Positions 1 through 9,600 of a DNA stretch of 64,000 nucleotides are shown here, one piece after another. The position numbers and the translations under genes are program-made. The notes beneath the pieces were generated by a model. It saw only the letters and a program-made list of their open reading frames with translations. It ran no database searches and was not told the origin of the DNA. Origin of the DNA: Paenibacillus psychroresistens (GTDB lineage Bacteria > Bacillota > Bacilli > Paenibacillales > NBRC-103111); the NCBI RefSeq assembly GCF_009728935.1, contig NZ_CP034235.1, positions 5,338,501 through 5,402,500 on the forward strand. Direction: 5' to 3'. The stretch's first letter is position 1. Each line of letters opens with the position of its first letter.

Positions 1-805
1 TTCCTTTCTGCACTTCCAAGCGGATAGGTGAACCCCAACGTCGACGGCGCAGCTCTTTTTCGATCTCTTCAAGCAGATCCTCTGCCCCTTCTTCGTTAAG
101 GGTTAGATCTGCATTACGCGTTACACGAAAGCCATGCACGGAGAGTGGAATATAACCGCTGAACAGCGTTTTAATGTGACGTTGGATCAAATCCTCCAGC
201 AGGATAAACTCTTGCTTCTTGCTATTCGTCCTTATTGGAACACGTACTAACCGGGAGAGATTAGAGGGAACCTGCACAATAGCAATATAAGGCTCATCTT
301 CAGGGTCATCCCCTTCTTTCAATAGCAAGGTCGCAAGATATAAACTCTGGTTATGCACAAGCGGGAAAGGACGGCTTTGATCAACTGCCATTGGTGTTAA
401 AACTGGGAATATAATGTCATGAAAATAAGTATCCATTAACTTTTGTTGATTGACTGATAATTCATCGTAAGATGCAAAAATAATCCCTTCTTTAGCAAGC
501 TGTCTGCTGATATCACGAAAGGTTTTGTATTGCTCTGTTACCATGCGTGTCGTCCGTTTTGTGATTCTTTTGATTAAACCTGAAGGTATGTAGCCTGTAA
601 AATCTTTCTTCAAATAGCCTGCTTTTAATTGATCCATGATTCCAGCAAATCTTACGCTCATAAACTCATCCAGGTTTGTAGAAACAATCGAAAGAAATTT
701 AACCCTCTCTAACAATGGTGTCGCAGTATCCTGAGCTTCCTCGAGAACACGCCAATTAAATTCAATCCAGCTTAAATCTCGGTTTAAATAATTCGATGTG
801 CTCAT
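1..805 (-). CDS. ppk1: Polyphosphate kinase 1, N-terminal part (cut by window edge)
   Basis: The minus strand from an ATG at 805 reads open to the window edge, giving about 268 residues of a protein that normally has about 700. The start MSTSNYLNRDLSWIEFNWRV is the hallmark N-terminus of Ppk1, which makes polyphosphate from ATP. The stretch VSTNLDEFMSVR and the later FPVLTPMAVDQSRPFP are also typical of the N and middle domains. The catalytic C-terminal domains, with the phosphorylated histidine, lie outside the window. A GGAGG site precedes the ATG by about 8 bases. TTTACA repeats upstream (861-888) suggest PhoP control. No frameshift is seen in the visible part. Confidence 0.93.
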   Translation of the reverse strand, partial: MSTSNYLNRDLSWIEFNWRVLEEAQDTATPLLERVKFLSIVSTNLDEFMSVRFAGIMDQLKAGYLKKDFTGYIPSGLIKRITKRTTRMVTEQYKTFRDISRQLAKEGIIFASYDELSVNQQKLMDTYFHDIIFPVLTPMAVDQSRPFPLVHNQSLYLATLLLKEGDDPEDEPYIAIVQVPSNLSRLVRVPIRTNSKKQEFILLEDLIQRHIKTLFSGYIPLSVHGFRVTRNADLTLNEEGAEDLLEEIEKELRRRRWGSPIRLEVQKG

Positions 806-860
806 AGCGCGCCTCCATTAGAATGACTCATCTTAGTATGAATCGACAATGTTTTTAGAG

Positions 861-888
861 TGTTACTGTTTTGTAAAGGTATTGTAAA
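861..888 (-). promoter_or_regulatory. PhoP-box-like TTTACA direct repeats upstream of ppk1
   Basis: On the minus strand two perfect TTTACA hexamers sit 11 bases apart (start to start), followed at the same spacing by GTAACA, one mismatch. This is the TTHACA-N5 arrangement known for the PhoP response regulator of Bacillus. It lies about 55-85 bases upstream of the ppk1 start codon. A polyphosphate kinase is a sensible phosphate-starvation target. The match is seen in the sequence; PhoP binding is inferred, and no convincing -10 box was identified. Confidence 0.55.
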
Positions 889-985
889 TTTAATTTTTAC
901 TCGTACATTATCACATGATATTTCAGTCTTACTCATCTCATGATACAATGCTTTTATAAAGTTTAATTTTGGAAGGATGAAAAGC

Positions 986-2113
986 TTGGATAAACTACTT
1001 CAGAAACAAATTTTCCGTGGCCTATATGTACTCATAATTTTGTTAGCGATTGTTTTGGCCTTCTATTACGTTCTTCCGTTGGTTTATCCGTTTCTATTTG
1101 GCTGGGTCGTAGCCCTAATTCTCAACCCGTTGGTTAATCTACTACATACTAAAGTAAAATTACCGCGAATGCTTGCTACCCTTATTTCTTTACTGATATT
1201 CTGTGCAGTCACATTGGGGATTCTAACAGCCTTAACCATCAATATAGTCATTGAGATTAGTTCCTTGGCTGACACTATTCAGAATAACATCAATACCTGG
1301 AAAGATGAAATAATCGTTTATATCAACTCAGACTATATTCAGAATATTGTTACACAAATCAATGTATTTTATCAAGATAATGAGCAGCTTCAAGATCCCA
1401 TTAACAACGCTCTAACCAATTCGACTAAAATCATTGCTGGTCTGAGCTCATCCATCGTCAATCTTGTTTTTAATTTCATTGTGAACTTTATTACCTCACT
1501 ACCGAGTTATGCAACCTTTGCGATCATCGGCTTACTTGCCGCTTTCTTCATAAGCAAGGACTGGTATAAGTTAATTAAACGCTTCGGAGGATATTTCCCT
1601 GATAAAATACGTGAATCCTCCCATGCCATTTGGGGCGATTTGCAAAGAGCATTGTTCGGCTACGTGCGGGCACAATTGATCCTAATCACAACGACCGCTA
1701 CCTTTGTCCTTATCGGTTTAGTCATCCTCGATGTTAAATATGCCATCACCATCAGCTTACTAATTGGCCTTTGCGATTTAATGCCTTATCTGGGTGTAGG
1801 TGCATTTATGGTACCTTGGATCATTTTCCTATTCATTCAAGGAAATATTTATTACGGTATCGGAGTCAGTGTAATTTATGGAATCGTATTGGTGGTCCGT
1901 CAAATCATTGAACCTAAAGTACTGGCGACCAGTGTCGGACTTAATGCATTAGCTACATTAGTTTCCATGTTTATTGGACTTAAACTCTTTGGTGTTCTAG
2001 GACTTATCATTGGACCTGTGTCCTTGATTGTTCTTACTGCTTTTCATAATGCGAATGTGTTCAAAGATATTAGGGATTACGTGAAAGGCAAATCGCCAAT
2101 TATTGAACAATAG
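986..2113 (+). CDS. ytvI: YtvI-type sporulation membrane protein (AI-2E transporter family)
   Basis: This 375-residue polytopic membrane protein belongs to the AI-2E/YtvI transporter-like family. It has hydrophobic segments near residues 13-37, 60-85, 150-190 and several C-terminal ones, and the family's GLCDLMPYLGVGAFMVPW stretch. Bacillus YtvI is made in the mother cell under SigmaE; its substrate is unknown. The longest frame begins with an ATG at 977 that abuts the GGAAGG site, so the TTG at 986, 9 bases after the site, is the better start. It is divergent from ppk1 and converges on the thioesterase gene with only six bases between them. The neighbourhood matches ytvI-pyk in Bacillus. Confidence 0.85.
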   Translation: MDKLLQKQIFRGLYVLIILLAIVLAFYYVLPLVYPFLFGWVVALILNPLVNLLHTKVKLPRMLATLISLLIFCAVTLGILTALTINIVIEISSLADTIQNNINTWKDEIIVYINSDYIQNIVTQINVFYQDNEQLQDPINNALTNSTKIIAGLSSSIVNLVFNFIVNFITSLPSYATFAIIGLLAAFFISKDWYKLIKRFGGYFPDKIRESSHAIWGDLQRALFGYVRAQLILITTTATFVLIGLVILDVKYAITISLLIGLCDLMPYLGVGAFMVPWIIFLFIQGNIYYGIGVSVIYGIVLVVRQIIEPKVLATSVGLNALATLVSMFIGLKLFGVLGLIIGPVSLIVLTAFHNANVFKDIRDYVKGKSPIIEQ

Positions 2114-2119
2114 GAGAAT

Positions 2120-2611
2120 TTAATCACTCGATCCTGCTTGGTCTCCTATAAGAAGCTTAAACAAATCAGGCGCTTGTTTATCAATACGGGCCGCTTTCCA
2201 GTCCCGATTAACCCAAACGTGTCTAGTTTCACCGCTAACCAATAACTCTCCCGTAGGCTCAATGAACAGGCTCTGGTCCGCTTCTAGCGGTGAGGCGCCT
2301 GTTTCTTTATTTGAATTCCGGCGAATCTCACTAGAAAATCTTACACGTATATTGGAATATTCAATCATTTTAGTATAGATCGTTATTTGATCATCATAGC
2401 GAGCTGGCAGCCTGAACTTAATCTCTGCGTCCGTTAGCGGCAGTAACAATCCTCGCTTTTCCAAGTCTTCATAAGTCATTCCTCTAGTGCGTATCCATTC
2501 CGTTCGACCGATTTCAAACCAATTCAAATAGTTTGCATGATAAACTACACCCATTTGATCGGTTTCTTGATATCTCACCCGTAATGGGTGGCTTGACCAA
2601 TTCTGAGGCAT
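2120..2611 (-). CDS. Acyl-CoA thioesterase, YbgC/FadM family (hotdog fold)
   Basis: The 163-residue protein has the 4-hydroxybenzoyl-CoA thioesterase-type hotdog fold. The N-terminal VRYQETDQMGVVYHANYLNW carries the Asp-x-x-Gly-x-x-x-x-x-x-Tyr pattern of the YbgC/FadM group, where the Asp is catalytic. Such enzymes hydrolyse short or medium acyl-CoA esters; the exact substrate cannot be read from sequence. A good AAAGGAG site precedes the ATG. It lies downstream of pyk but is separated by the pyk terminator and a 38-base palindromic element, so it is probably its own unit. Confidence 0.85.
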   Translation of the reverse strand: MPQNWSSHPLRVRYQETDQMGVVYHANYLNWFEIGRTEWIRTRGMTYEDLEKRGLLLPLTDAEIKFRLPARYDDQITIYTKMIEYSNIRVRFSSEIRRNSNKETGASPLEADQSLFIEPTGELLVSGETRHVWVNRDWKAARIDKQAPDLFKLLIGDQAGSSD

Positions 2612-2632
2612 TCAGTTCACTCCTTTTATAGT

Positions 2633-2670
2633 GTTAACGGGAATGGAATCCTTAATTGTTGCCCGTTAAC
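2633..2670. repeat. Palindromic intergenic element, copy A
   Basis: This 38-base element starts with GTTAACGGG and ends with CCCGTTAAC, with an imperfect 20-base middle. The right 13 bases, GTTGCCCGTTAAC, recur exactly in the perfect palindrome at 34379-34406. It lies just 22 bases upstream of the thioesterase start and next to the pyk terminator. It has no T-run on either side, so it is not a standard terminator. Function unknown; a dispersed repeat or a protein-binding site are both possible. Confidence 0.6.
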
Positions 2671-2680
2671 AGTTTAGTTC

Positions 2681-2713
2681 AAAAAAGCGAAGCAGACTTG
2701 CGATCTGCTCCGC
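2681..2713 (-). terminator. Rho-independent terminator of the accD-accA-pyk operon
   Basis: On the minus strand a 10-bp stem (GCGGAGCAGA pairing with TCTGCTTCGC, one G-U pair) with a seven-base loop is followed by six T residues. It sits 40 bases after the pyk stop codon. Confidence 0.9.
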
Positions 2714-2752
2714 TTCGTTAAGATATATTATGAAACTAAGTCTTATTGAGAA

Positions 2753-4507
2753 TTACATTACTTTTGATTTACCTGAGTAGATAACGCCAACCTCTGGATA
2801 GATCGAAACTTCCAAACCATCGGTAAGAAGGTCAAAAACATTGTCTACACCAACAATAACAGGGATACCTAGGCTTAAACCAACTACAGCAGCATGAGAA
2901 GTAATTCCGCCTGTTTCTGTAATTACGGCCGAAGCACGTTGGAAGGCAGGGATGTACTCTTTATCTGTAGAGATCGTAACTAATATGGCTCCATCTGTCA
3001 TTTTGCGGATAGCTTCTTCTGGAGAACGAGCTGTAACAACTTGTCCATTAGCCGTTGTTGTGCCAATTCCTTGGCCTTTAGCTAGCATTTCGCCTACATG
3101 ATGGACCTTGATTAAGTTTGTTGTTCCTGAACGACCTACTGGAACGCCTGCTGTAATCACAACAATATCACCTAAACGTATATAACCAGCTTGCATAACA
3201 CTGTCTACAGCAAGCTCGAACATTTCATCTGTGGTGCGTGCTTTTTCACCTAAAATAGGAATTACTCCCCAAATCAGAGCAAGTCGACGCATCGAGCCTT
3301 CGTTCGGAGTTACAGCGAAGATCGGTGCTTTAGGGCGATATTTAGAAACCATACGTGCTGTATAGCCGCTTTCGGTAGAAGTGATAATCGCCTTTGCTTG
3401 AAGATCCAAAGCACAATTAGCTACAGATTGACTGATTGATTCGGTAACGGAAATTTGTTGAGCTTGGCTTTGTCTATTAAGAATTTCGCGATAATCGAGC
3501 GCTGATTCTGCACGCTCTGCAATGCGCGACATAGTTTGTAAGGATTCAATTGGGTATTTGCCAGCAGCCGTTTCTCCTGAGAGCATAATAGCATCTGTGC
3601 CATCAAAGATAGCATTTGCTACGTCACTCGCTTCCGCACGTGTTGGACGAGGATTACGTTGCATGGAATCCAGCATTTGAGTTGCTGTAATAACCGGTTT
3701 ACCAACGTGATTACATTTGCGAATCATTGATTTCTGTACCAATGGAACTTCCTCAGCTGGAATTTCAACCCCAAGATCTCCACGAGCAACCATTAAGCCA
3801 TCGGAAACTTCAAGGATTTCGTTTAAATTATCGACGCCTTCTTGATTCTCGATTTTCGAAATGATCTGGATATGCGAGGCATTGTGTTTCTCAAGCAATT
3901 GGCGAATTTCCAAGACATCACTTGCTTTTCTTACAAAAGAAGCAGCAATGAAATCAACGCCTTGTTGAATTCCAAACACGATATCATTGGCATCTTTTTC
4001 AGTAATTCCCGGTAATGAAATTTTCACCCCTGGTACATTAACACCTTTTTTGCTTTTGATTTGCCCGCCATTAACGATAACGCAATCTATTTCTGTACCT
4101 TGAACTCCGACTACTCTAAGTCCGATCAAGCCATCATCAATTAATATAGTTGAACCGATATGAACATCATTCGGCAGATCCTGATACGTAATTGAAATAC
4201 GATGCTTATCGCCTAATATTTCTTCCGTAGTTAGAACAATATGCTCATCCTGAACCAAATCAATTGGCTCTTCTTTTAGCTTACCTGTGCGTATTTCTGG
4301 ACCTTTGGTATCCAAGAGTATGGCAACTGTTTTTCCGAGCTCTTTGCAGGCTTGACGAATGTTAATAATTCGATTGCCATGCTCTTCAAAATCACCGTGA
4401 GAAAAATTAAGCCTTGCCACGTTCATTCCGGCATTAATCATTTTTTTCAACATGTCTAACGATTCGCTTGCTGGTCCAATGGTACATACAATTTTGGCTT
4501 TACGCAT
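2753..4507 (-). CDS. pyk: Pyruvate kinase with C-terminal PEP-utilizer domain
   Basis: The 584-residue protein converts phosphoenolpyruvate and ADP to pyruvate and ATP. It starts MRKAKIVCTIGPASES and contains the active-site MVARGDLGVEIP and the TQMLDSM motif. Unlike enterobacterial enzymes of about 470 residues it carries the extra C-terminal domain typical of Bacillus-type enzymes, with the ETGGITSHAA segment of the PEP-utilizer mobile domain near residues 530-540. It starts 3 bases after the accA stop with an AGGAGG site inside the junction, so it is translated from the same transcript as accD and accA. In Bacillus pfkA lies between pyk and accA; here it is missing from this spot. Confidence 0.97.
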   Translation of the reverse strand: MRKAKIVCTIGPASESLDMLKKMINAGMNVARLNFSHGDFEEHGNRIINIRQACKELGKTVAILLDTKGPEIRTGKLKEEPIDLVQDEHIVLTTEEILGDKHRISITYQDLPNDVHIGSTILIDDGLIGLRVVGVQGTEIDCVIVNGGQIKSKKGVNVPGVKISLPGITEKDANDIVFGIQQGVDFIAASFVRKASDVLEIRQLLEKHNASHIQIISKIENQEGVDNLNEILEVSDGLMVARGDLGVEIPAEEVPLVQKSMIRKCNHVGKPVITATQMLDSMQRNPRPTRAEASDVANAIFDGTDAIMLSGETAAGKYPIESLQTMSRIAERAESALDYREILNRQSQAQQISVTESISQSVANCALDLQAKAIITSTESGYTARMVSKYRPKAPIFAVTPNEGSMRRLALIWGVIPILGEKARTTDEMFELAVDSVMQAGYIRLGDIVVITAGVPVGRSGTTNLIKVHHVGEMLAKGQGIGTTTANGQVVTARSPEEAIRKMTDGAILVTISTDKEYIPAFQRASAVITETGGITSHAAVVGLSLGIPVIVGVDNVFDLLTDGLEVSIYPEVGVIYSGKSKVM

Positions 4508-4510
4508 GAT

Positions 4511-5473
4511 TCATCCTCCTAATAGGGCTGTTTTCCCTATCGTTCTAAATTTATGAAAGCGGTGTTCCCGCAGTTCCAACTCGTTTAATTGCTGCAATTC
4601 TGTTAAATGCTTACCAATTGCTTGCTGAATTAGCTGTGCTTGTTGAGTTAAATCTCGGTGTGCACCACCACGAGGCTCAGGTACAATATCATCGATCACA
4701 CCCAGCTCAAAAATATCTTGGGCGGTAATTTTCATATTCTCAGCTGCTAAAAGTGATTTAGAAGCATCCTTGTAAAGAATCGATGCTGCTCCCTCAGGGG
4801 AGATAACCGCATAAATCGAATGCTCCAGCATTAAAACGCGATTGCCAACACCAAGTGCTAATGCACCGCCGCTGCCACCTTCACCGATGACAATACATAT
4901 AATAGGGACCCCGAATGAAGACATCTCATGTAAATTTCTTGCTATGGCTTCCGCTTGTCCTCTTTCCTCAGCAGCTGCACCTGGATAGGCGCCTTTAACA
5001 TCTATGAAAGTAATAATAGGACGTTTAAATTTATTAGCCTGCTGCATTAAGCGCAAAGCTTTGCGAAACCCCTCCGGATGTGGCATGCCGAAATTACGGG
5101 CAATATTATCCTTGGTATCTTTCCCTTTTTGGTGCCCAACAACCGTTACGGGTATACCATTAAATTTGGCTATGCCGCCAACTATAGCTAAATCATCGCC
5201 ATAAAGCCGATCACCATGAAATTCAACATAATCCGTAAAAATCTCTTGAATATAATCCAACGTAGTTGGACGCTGTGGGAATTTCGCTATCTGGATCTTG
5301 TGAGCTACAGTCAGATTCGCATAAAGCTCATCCTCTAATTTAATGAATCTTTCTTCCAATCGGCTAATCTCATCGGCAAAATCAATCTTCTTATCTGTAC
5401 CAAATTTACGTAGCTCTTCAATCTTGCCACGCAGCTCAGCTAGAGGCTGTTCAAAAGGCAATTCAGCTGCCAT
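4511..5473 (-). CDS. accA: Acetyl-CoA carboxylase carboxyltransferase subunit alpha
   Basis: The 320-residue alpha subunit pairs with AccD to transfer the carboxyl group from biotin-BCCP to acetyl-CoA, giving malonyl-CoA for fatty-acid synthesis. Recognisable stretches are HGDRLYGDDLAIVGG, GHQKGKDTKDNIARNFGM and GEGGSGGALALGV, the last forming an oxyanion site in the crotonase-like fold. Its start overlaps the accD end by 11 bases and has an AGGAGG site within accD, a sign of translational coupling that fits the equal stoichiometry of the two subunits. Length is normal for the family. Confidence 0.97.
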   Translation of the reverse strand: MAAELPFEQPLAELRGKIEELRKFGTDKKIDFADEISRLEERFIKLEDELYANLTVAHKIQIAKFPQRPTTLDYIQEIFTDYVEFHGDRLYGDDLAIVGGIAKFNGIPVTVVGHQKGKDTKDNIARNFGMPHPEGFRKALRLMQQANKFKRPIITFIDVKGAYPGAAAEERGQAEAIARNLHEMSSFGVPIICIVIGEGGSGGALALGVGNRVLMLEHSIYAVISPEGAASILYKDASKSLLAAENMKITAQDIFELGVIDDIVPEPRGGAHRDLTQQAQLIQQAIGKHLTELQQLNELELREHRFHKFRTIGKTALLGG

Positions 5474-6338
5474 TAGAGTTAACCTCCTTTACAGTATGAA
5501 TATCCAAAATATTAATCAGAGTTGCACGCATATCCTTGCGATGGACCACTTTATCAAGCTGTCCATGCTTTAAATTAAATTCAGCTGTTTGAAAATTATC
5601 AGGCAGCTTCTGGCGAATCGTTTGTTCAACAACACGTCTGCCGGCAAAACCAATGGTTGCACCAGGTTCAGCTAGGATGATATCTCCCAGCATCGCAAAG
5701 CTTGCACTAACTCCACCTAAGGTTGGATCTGTCATCACCGAGATATAAAGCCCGCCTTGCTCTTGGAACTTGGCTAAAGCTGCACTTGTTTTGGCCATTT
5801 GCATCAGGGACAATATGCTCTCCTGCATTCTTGCTCCAGCAGAAGTAGAGAATAGAATCAATGGCAGCTTCTTTTCCATGGCTGCTTCAATAGCACGAGT
5901 TATTTTTTCACCAACTACGCTGCCTAAAGTACCTGTAAAAAACTCAAAGCTCATCGCACCAAACACGACTGGAAACCCACCAATCGTACCTTCCCCAGTT
6001 ATGACACCATCATTGAAGCCTGTCTTTTCCATCGCTTGAGCGATTTTGTCTTCATAGCCTGGAAAATTCAACGGATTCACTGAGATCATATCTGCGTCAT
6101 ATTCAATTAATTGACCTTCATCCAAGGTCATTTGAATCCGCTCAGCTCCGTTTAACACGAAATGATAACCGCAGGATGAGCAAACCTTCATCGTTTTTTC
6201 AAGTTCCATACTGAATTGAATTGTACTGCACTTGGGACATTTGTTCATTAGGCCTTCTGGAATCTCTCTTTTCGTGCTTTCCGAAGGGATCGTTGCATAT
6301 TTGCGTTTTTTCTGGAATAAATCCATAAATGATGACAC
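5463..6338 (-). CDS. accD: Acetyl-CoA carboxylase carboxyltransferase subunit beta
   Basis: The 291-residue beta subunit has the N-terminal four-cysteine zinc ribbon (Cys34, Cys37, Cys53, Cys56) followed by the crotonase-like carboxyltransferase domain with FSTSAGARMQESILSLMQM and DPTLGGVSASFAMLGD. It works with AccA. The chosen start is a GTG 5 bases after GAGGTG; an in-frame ATG four codons later (6326) is an alternative but is spaced worse from the site. It follows the 62-residue gene by about 40 bases and overlaps accA, forming one operon with pyk. Confidence 0.96.
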   Translation of the reverse strand: MSSFMDLFQKKRKYATIPSESTKREIPEGLMNKCPKCSTIQFSMELEKTMKVCSSCGYHFVLNGAERIQMTLDEGQLIEYDADMISVNPLNFPGYEDKIAQAMEKTGFNDGVITGEGTIGGFPVVFGAMSFEFFTGTLGSVVGEKITRAIEAAMEKKLPLILFSTSAGARMQESILSLMQMAKTSAALAKFQEQGGLYISVMTDPTLGGVSASFAMLGDIILAEPGATIGFAGRRVVEQTIRQKLPDNFQTAEFNLKHGQLDKVVHRKDMRATLINILDIHTVKEVNSNGS

Positions 6339-6378
6339 TTTGACACCTCACCAGGCGTTATTTTCAAGAAACTATCGA

Positions 6379-6567
6379 TTATCTATGTAAAATGGAATTA
6401 AGTACTTCTTGTACTTCTTCCAGCTCACCTGCAGGAACTAATATTTCGAACTGATTCTTGGTTAAATTAATGGCACGGATCTTTACAAGAAAACCTTCTT
6501 CTGTCAATTTCAACTTAATGCGCTCGGCTATTTTTGACGTTGGAGCAATATAAATGACCGTCCACAT
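6379..6567 (-). CDS. Small DUF2007-like protein at the head of the acc operon
   Basis: This 62-residue protein has a beta-alpha-beta look: WTVIYIAPTSKIAERIKLKL, then a strand-rich middle, then an amphipathic helix rich in Glu. The pattern of an N-terminal strand, a helix over which a ligand or protein could dock, and FLVKIRAIN resembles the DUF2007 (putative signal-transducing) family, but this is by eye. It has its own AGGGGG ribosome site and sits directly upstream of accD, so it may be the first gene of the operon. Function unknown. No cysteine or obvious catalytic residue is present. Confidence 0.75.
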   Translation of the reverse strand: MWTVIYIAPTSKIAERIKLKLTEEGFLVKIRAINLTKNQFEILVPAGELEEVQEVLNSILHR

Positions 6568-6614
6568 ATATTATTACCCCCTGAATTAAGCTACTTAGGT
6601 CCATACAACCACTA

Positions 6615-6644
6615 ATGATAACACAAAAACACTTTTTATCGCAA
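6615..6644 (-). promoter_or_regulatory. Candidate SigmaA promoter for the acc-pyk operon
   Basis: On the minus strand TTGCGA and TATCAT are separated by 18 bases, about 50 bases upstream of the 62-residue gene that heads accD-accA-pyk. The hexamers differ from consensus at two and one positions. Only the sequence match supports it. Confidence 0.4.
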
Positions 6645-6682
6645 CAATGGAAAGATAATGGAATGATTACCAGATAGATAGG

Positions 6683-9600
6683 CTACTGCACTTTAATAGC
6701 TCCGCTTCCCATCAATGCTTCAAGGGAGCGAATAAAATCCTCAGATGGCTTAACGTTATATTGGTTATTGAGTGCGACCATCTTCTGTTCCCTCTCGTAG
6801 AAAAGTACAACCTGCAAGGAACCGCTATGATCCTGAAGAGCTGCTTTTAGCCTTGCAAGAATAGTTTGATTCTCATAGGCTTCACTAATTTTCACAAAAA
6901 CACGCTGCTGCTTACTGCTTGCAGGCTTGGGCTTTTCCACTGGGGGAGTCGACCTCGGTTTCGGTTCCACATTACGTGATTGTTGTTTGGAGTAAGTTGT
7001 GCGTTGAAACTGCAAAAGCAGCTGATCCTGCTGATCCGGATTATTCATTGCCACAACTTGATCTGCCAATAATTTGATGTCCTCGTCCTGCAGCTGCAGC
7101 TTTGCCTTGACTAAGATTAATTCACCCTTTTGGATAAAGCTATTAAATCTCTTCCAGGTTTCAGGGAATAAGACCACTTCGACTTTCTCCACTCGATCCT
7201 CAAGCTCAATAAAAGCCATTTGCATGCCCTTTTTGGTGACTATAGTTTTCACTGATATGACCATTCCTGCGACAATAACTTCACTGAGGTCTGGGAGCTC
7301 TGGCAAATGAATCATTGCGGAAACACCGCTGGTTTGCAGCAGTGTTTCATAGGCATCCAATGGATGGCCTGAGAGAAAAATACCGAGCAATTCTCGTTCT
7401 AGCTCCAATTGCTGCATGATCGTAAATGGGCGAATTTCCGGATATTCAATCGTCCAATTGATTTCCTCATCAAAACCAAACAAAAACAGCTGCAGCTCAT
7501 CCCGCTCCTTTTTCCACTTGATCGCCGCTTCCAAGGTTGCATCCAAGATAGCTAACAGCTGGGCGCGATGGCCCTCCAAGGAATCAAAGGCACCTGCTTG
7601 CAGCAAGGATTCTAAAACCCGTTTATTGCAAACTCTCAAATCCACACGGCGGCATAAATCAAGCAAGCTATCGTATGGCCGTTCTAATCGTTCCTTCATA
7701 ATGGAATCAATCGCTTGAGTACCTACATTCTTAATTGCAGCTAGACCAAATCGGATGACCATTGTTCCTTCAGCATCCACCTTCACCGGCGTAAAAATCA
7801 TCCCGCTTTCGTTGACATCCGGTGGCAATACCTTGATCTGCAAACGACGGCAATCATCGACATACTCAGCAACCTTACGATGGCTCCCCATAACGGCTGT
7901 CAGCATGGAGCTCATGAAATGAGCTGGATAATGTGCCCGTAAATAAGCGGTTTGAAAAGCAATCACGCCATAAGCCGTCGCATGAGCTCGCGGAAAGCCA
8001 TAATCAGCGAAGCGGACAATCATATCGTATACTTTATGCGCATCCTCATCTGAATAGCCCTCTTGCAAGCTGCCGGCGACAAAATGCGCCCGTTGTTGAT
8101 CCAGCACCTCACGCTTTTTCTTGCTGACCGCACGGCGAAGCACATCTGACTCTCCCAGAGAGAAACCTGCCATCTTAGAAGCGATTTGCATGATTTGTTC
8201 CTGATAAACAATGATCCCATAGGTTGTCTGCAGAATGGGAATGAGAGATTCATGTGGATAATCCACTTCAATCTCTTTATGCTTGCCTTGAATATATTTA
8301 GGAATGAATTCCATTGGCCCAGGACGATAAAGTGCTAACACTGAAATAATATCCTCGAATTCCGTTGGCTTTAAGTCCTTAAGCACACGTCTAACACCTT
8401 GAGACTCCATTTGAAAAACGCCTGTTGCGTCACCACGACTTAACATTTCATAGGTTAAGGGATCATTGTCCGGTATCTTCTTGAAGTTCAAGGGCTCGCC
8501 AAACGAGCTTTTAATCGATGCCTGCGTTCGTTCAATAATCGAAAGCGTGCGCAAGCCCAAGAAATCCATTTTTAATAGACCAATGCTCTCTAGATGCTCC
8601 ATAGCATATTGAGTCAACGGTGTCTTCACCGTGCCTTCCTGCAAAGGGACATATTGAGTTAAAGGTTCATTCGATATCACGACGCCTGCTGCATGTGTGG
8701 AAGCGTGACGCGGCATACCTTCTACCTTCATGGCAATTTGCAGGAGCTCGGCTGTCTTAGCATGGCTATGGCTTAAAGCTTGCAATTCCGGACTGCCTGC
8801 GATTGCCTCTTCAAGAGTAATGCCTAGCTGAAAGGGGATCATCTTAGCTACGCGATCTACCTCATGGTAAGGCATATTCAATACCCTGCCGACATCACGA
8901 ATAGCCCCCTTGGCTGCCATGGTACCGAATGTAATAATCTGGGCTACACGCTCTGCCCCATATTTATCCACGACATAATCGATGACTTCATCTCGCCGCT
9001 CATCGCTGAAATCAATATCGATATCCGGCATGCTAATTCGTTCTGGATTAAGGAAGCGCTCAAACAATAATTGATAACGAATGGGATCGACGTCAGTAAT
9101 CTTCAGAACGTAAGCGACTAAACTACCCGCAGATGAACCACGTCCTGGTCCTACAGCAATATTCTGTTCATGTGCATAACGAATAAAATCCCAAACGATT
9201 AGGAAATAATCGGAAAACCCCATAGTTTGAATGACACTTAATTCATAGCTGAGACGTTGATCCAGTACTTCACGCGGTTCTATATTTAACCAATCTTCGC
9301 TTTCGCCATAACGTTGTTCCAGCCCTGTTAAACACAGCTGTTTTAAATATTCACCCGCTGATAATCCCTCGGGAATGGGTTCGAATCTAGGCAGAATCGA
9401 TTGGCCAAACTCCAGCTTAAGCTCACATTTTGCAGCAATCTCGGCCGTATTCGTCATGGCCCCCGGTGCATGTGCGAACAATCCAGCCATTTCCGCTCCA
9501 CTTTTCAGATAAAGCTGCGTCGAAGCGAATTTCATCCTGTCCTGATCATCAACGGTTTTCCCTGTGCCAATACAGAGAAGAATGTCTTGCATCGCATGAT

